A DNA stretch of 64,000 bases, from the NCBI RefSeq assembly GCF_025263685.1, contig NZ_CP092109.1, forward strand, positions 1,985,001 to 2,049,000, in the 5' to 3' direction. A program made the position numbers and the translations under genes. The notes below the pieces were generated by a model. The model made no database searches. It saw only the letters and a program-made list of their open reading frames with translations, and was not told where the DNA came from. Positions 62,047 through 64,000 of this stretch are shown piece by piece (position 1 is the stretch's first letter; each line of letters starts with the position of its first letter). This stretch comes from Geoalkalibacter halelectricus. Its GTDB lineage: Bacteria; Desulfobacterota; Desulfuromonadia; Desulfuromonadales; Geoalkalibacteraceae.

Positions 62047-63179
62047 AGCAACCGGCCGTTACAGTCGTCATTTGCAATTTCAACAAGCGTGAAGATGTCG
62101 TACGAGCCGTGCAGTCGGTTCATGACAGCCACAATGTCCAATGCACAACCCTGGTCATCGACAATGCGTCCACCGACGGCTCCCAGGATCTGCTCAGGGA
62201 GCGCTTCGGCGATAGGATACAGTTGGTCGAATTGCCTTGCAATATCGGCGGCGCGGGTGGCTTCGGTACAGGGATGACACGGGCACTGGCTGAACCTTCT
62301 GAATTCGTGCTGCTGTTAGACAATGACGCCTTTCTGGAGCCAGATGCACTGGCGCAGATGTGCGATTTCCTAGTACAGAGGCCGGATGTAGCAGTCGTTG
62401 GGCCGGCTATTTTGTTCGATCAGCAGCGGGATTTGGTGCAGGAACTTGGCGGCCGGATTAACGAGAGGTTTGTGTTCCACCCTAACTTCAGGGGCAGCGC
62501 CCGCACTGAACTGCCAGCTGCACCCTATTGCTGTGACTATGTGCCAGCCTGCTGTTTGCTCACCCGCCGAGAGGTCATCGATCAGGTCGGCGTTTTTGAC
62601 CCGAGCTACTTTCTTTACTGGGATGATGTCGACTGGTGCAGCCGTGTCAGGCAGCAGACGGGCATGACGATCCAGGGATTGCCGAGCGCGATTGCTTGGC
62701 ACCGCGGTGGCAGTGCCACCAATCCGATCGCACGCTACTACCAGTGGCGCAACCGCTTGAAATACTTTTCGGCCCACTTGCAGCCGGCGCAGTGGCCGGC
62801 CTTTGCCGTGTCCTTTGCCGAACAGGTCATGATGGCACTGGTCAATTCACGGCTGAGCGGGAAAGAAAATGTCGTTGCAGCCATCGAGGCCGCGTTGGAA
62901 GATGCGACGGCTAGACGTTTCGATCGCTGCCAAAACACCGAACGTTTTATTGCCGTCAAGCCTCGACAACCCTATACCGCCAAGGCTTCGGCGGTGGTGC
63001 ACGAATGCGGACACGTTTTCGATGCCATCGGTCTGCAGGGGGTGGATTACATCCAGGACGCCTACGGTAATCGTATCGGCTCGCTGGCGGCCACAGAAGC
63101 CGCCGCGCTTGCCAAGAATTGCTGTGACTATGCGAGGCTGATCGCAGCCTCGCTTGCTACTCTGGCACCTTGTGACTGA
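62043..63179 (+). CDS. Family 2 glycosyltransferase, likely galactofuranosyl- or rhamnosyltransferase
   Basis: This 378-residue enzyme has VTVVICNFNKREDVVRAVQS (about 6-25), VIDNASTDGS (about 38-47), LLLDNDAF and YFLYWDDVDWCSRVRQ (about 192-207), as in WbbL/GlfT-like enzymes. It overlaps glf by four bases, which favours UDP-galactofuranose as donor. A C-terminal domain of about 130 residues follows. The acceptor is unknown; it could extend the lipopolysaccharide or the flagellin glycan. Confidence 0.85.
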   Translation: MKQPAVTVVICNFNKREDVVRAVQSVHDSHNVQCTTLVIDNASTDGSQDLLRERFGDRIQLVELPCNIGGAGGFGTGMTRALAEPSEFVLLLDNDAFLEPDALAQMCDFLVQRPDVAVVGPAILFDQQRDLVQELGGRINERFVFHPNFRGSARTELPAAPYCCDYVPACCLLTRREVIDQVGVFDPSYFLYWDDVDWCSRVRQQTGMTIQGLPSAIAWHRGGSATNPIARYYQWRNRLKYFSAHLQPAQWPAFAVSFAEQVMMALVNSRLSGKENVVAAIEAALEDATARRFDRCQNTERFIAVKPRQPYTAKASAVVHECGHVFDAIGLQGVDYIQDAYGNRIGSLAATEAAALAKNCCDYARLIAASLATLAPCD

Positions 63180-63205
63180 CAGATTTGTTGCGAAGCGAGG
63201 ATTCA

Positions 63206-64000
63206 GTGCCCATCACAAACAAGATTTCCATGACGATGGTCTACGAGGTGAACCTTGCGACCAGGGGCTCCATCGGCATCAAGAAAAAGATGCTGGGCCA
63301 GGCAGAGGCTTTCAGTTTGCATTGCCGCCGAGTCGAAGTCATTTGCCTCGACCGGGCCACGATCATTGGCCTAACGTTTGTGGATGGCAAGAACATTGCG
63401 CGGCGAGAGCTATTGCACGATGTGGGTATTGACGAATTCTTCACAGCGGCTTGCCGTGTACTCAAAGATTTCCTTTCTGGCATGGATGTCTTCTATTTCC
63501 GTTTTGCACCCATGCGCAATGCTGGACTTGCAGACTGTCTTAGGCTGGTGCGGGAAAGTGGATACCCCGTTTTTTTGGAGGTGCCTACCTACCCATATAT
63601 CAAAGAGCTCAGTGAGGAGCACAAGCAGCTAGATGCCACATTCCAGCCCAACCTAAATGCTCTTGCCACGACAGTTTTCAGTCCGTCGGTGCCATCGCAC
63701 CTAGAGCGGCTGTTCGGCTCGCCTTTGGTGAGAATGCAAAACGGCATTGCCTGCAACCATCTGCCAATCCAGAAACCCAGTTGGGATCCACAATCCTTTG
63801 ACATGATTGCCATCGGGTGGCTGGCCAGATGGCACGGATTCGACCGGGTAGTGCACGGATTGCGCAATTTTGCCCGGCAAATGCCAGGGGTGCGTTCTCA
63901 TCTGCACATTGTGGGCGAGGGTCCCTTCCAAGAATCGCTCAAAGACTGTGTGCGGCAGGAGGGTTGTGGTAACCAAGTCACCTTTTGGGAAAGCACGGAG
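63206..64000 (+). CDS. GT-B glycosyltransferase, N-terminal part (runs off the window)
   Basis: A frame open to the window end encodes at least 265 residues: VYEVNLATRGSIGIKKKMLG (about 12-31), GMDVFYFRFAPMRNAGLADC (about 92-111), the linker to the C-terminal domain and IAIGWLARWHGFDRVVHGL with HLHIVGEGPF, the donor-side pattern of family 4 enzymes. The start is probably GTG 63206 with GAGGA upstream; ATG 63230 in frame has no ribosome binding site. The gene is incomplete here. Confidence 0.75.
   Translation, partial: MPITNKISMTMVYEVNLATRGSIGIKKKMLGQAEAFSLHCRRVEVICLDRATIIGLTFVDGKNIARRELLHDVGIDEFFTAACRVLKDFLSGMDVFYFRFAPMRNAGLADCLRLVRESGYPVFLEVPTYPYIKELSEEHKQLDATFQPNLNALATTVFSPSVPSHLERLFGSPLVRMQNGIACNHLPIQKPSWDPQSFDMIAIGWLARWHGFDRVVHGLRNFARQMPGVRSHLHIVGEGPFQESLKDCVRQEGCGNQVTFWESTE

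Overview
The window is a high-GC chromosome segment interrupted by a 34,030 bp Tn7-like transposon. The host genes suggest a Deltaproteobacterium (Desulfobacterota), most likely of the Desulfuromonas/Geobacter kind. This is inferred from the style of glmU-glmS, the MXAN_5187-type protein, the flagellar nonulosonate cluster behind a sigma-54 promoter, and the HMA2-type metal ATPase pair. No rRNA, tRNA or CRISPR array was seen.

Layout. (1) 1-4.8 kb, plus strand: the end of a heavy-metal P-type ATPase with a small HMA2 partner, then a probable Zur-regulated zinc operon (ZrgA/DUF2796, ABC ATPase, ABC permease, DUF3299). (2) 4.9-5.55 kb, minus strand: a four-helix-bundle suffix-domain gene. (3) 5,551-39,580: the Tn7-like element, with TGT...ACA termini, ACATG target duplications on both sides, spaced TnsB-type sites at the left end and tandem ones at the right. 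It lies just past the glmS stop codon with tnsA nearest glmS, the classic attTn7 arrangement. The tnsABCDE genes occupy 31.7-39.5 kb. The cargo is a defence island, all on the minus strand: type I restriction (hsdRMS), a DUF2779 double-nuclease protein, SIR2-HerA (Nezha), a KTSC protein, an Mre11-Rad50 pair, DUF6338 with a tiny proline-rich partner, type I Wadjet (jetABCD) followed by a coupled small nuclease-like gene, a large PD-(D/E)XK protein of unknown function, and a prokaryotic viperin. (4) 39.6-42.9 kb, minus strand: glmS and glmU. (5) 43.1-46.7 kb, plus strand: an MXAN_5187-type protein, a patatin phospholipase and a B12-binding-type radical SAM protein. (6) 46.7-47.8 kb: a repeat-rich non-coding stretch and an HVO_A0114-family regulator broken by an in-frame TAA. 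(7) 48-59.8 kb, plus strand: a flagellin-glycosylation operon behind a sigma-54 promoter: a Maf-type transferase, pseB, pseC, pseF, pseG, pseI, a formyltransferase, pseH, and an acyl module (carrier protein, adenylating ligase, short-chain reductase, PIG-L deacetylase). (8) 59.9-64 kb: glycosyltransferases and a UDP-galactopyranose mutase; the last gene runs off the window.

How they work together. The transposon uses TnsD to enter the safe glmS site and carries several defences against phages and plasmids as one cargo. The best candidates for undescribed biology are the nuclease-like gene translationally coupled to jetD, the large nuclease next to viperin, and the run SIR2-HerA-KTSC-Mre11-Rad50-DUF6338-proline-rich protein. 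Outside the element, the acyl/formyl module attached to the pseudaminic acid pathway suggests an unusual N-substituted nonulosonic acid on the flagellum. All functional calls come from reading motifs and gene order by eye; no search was run.
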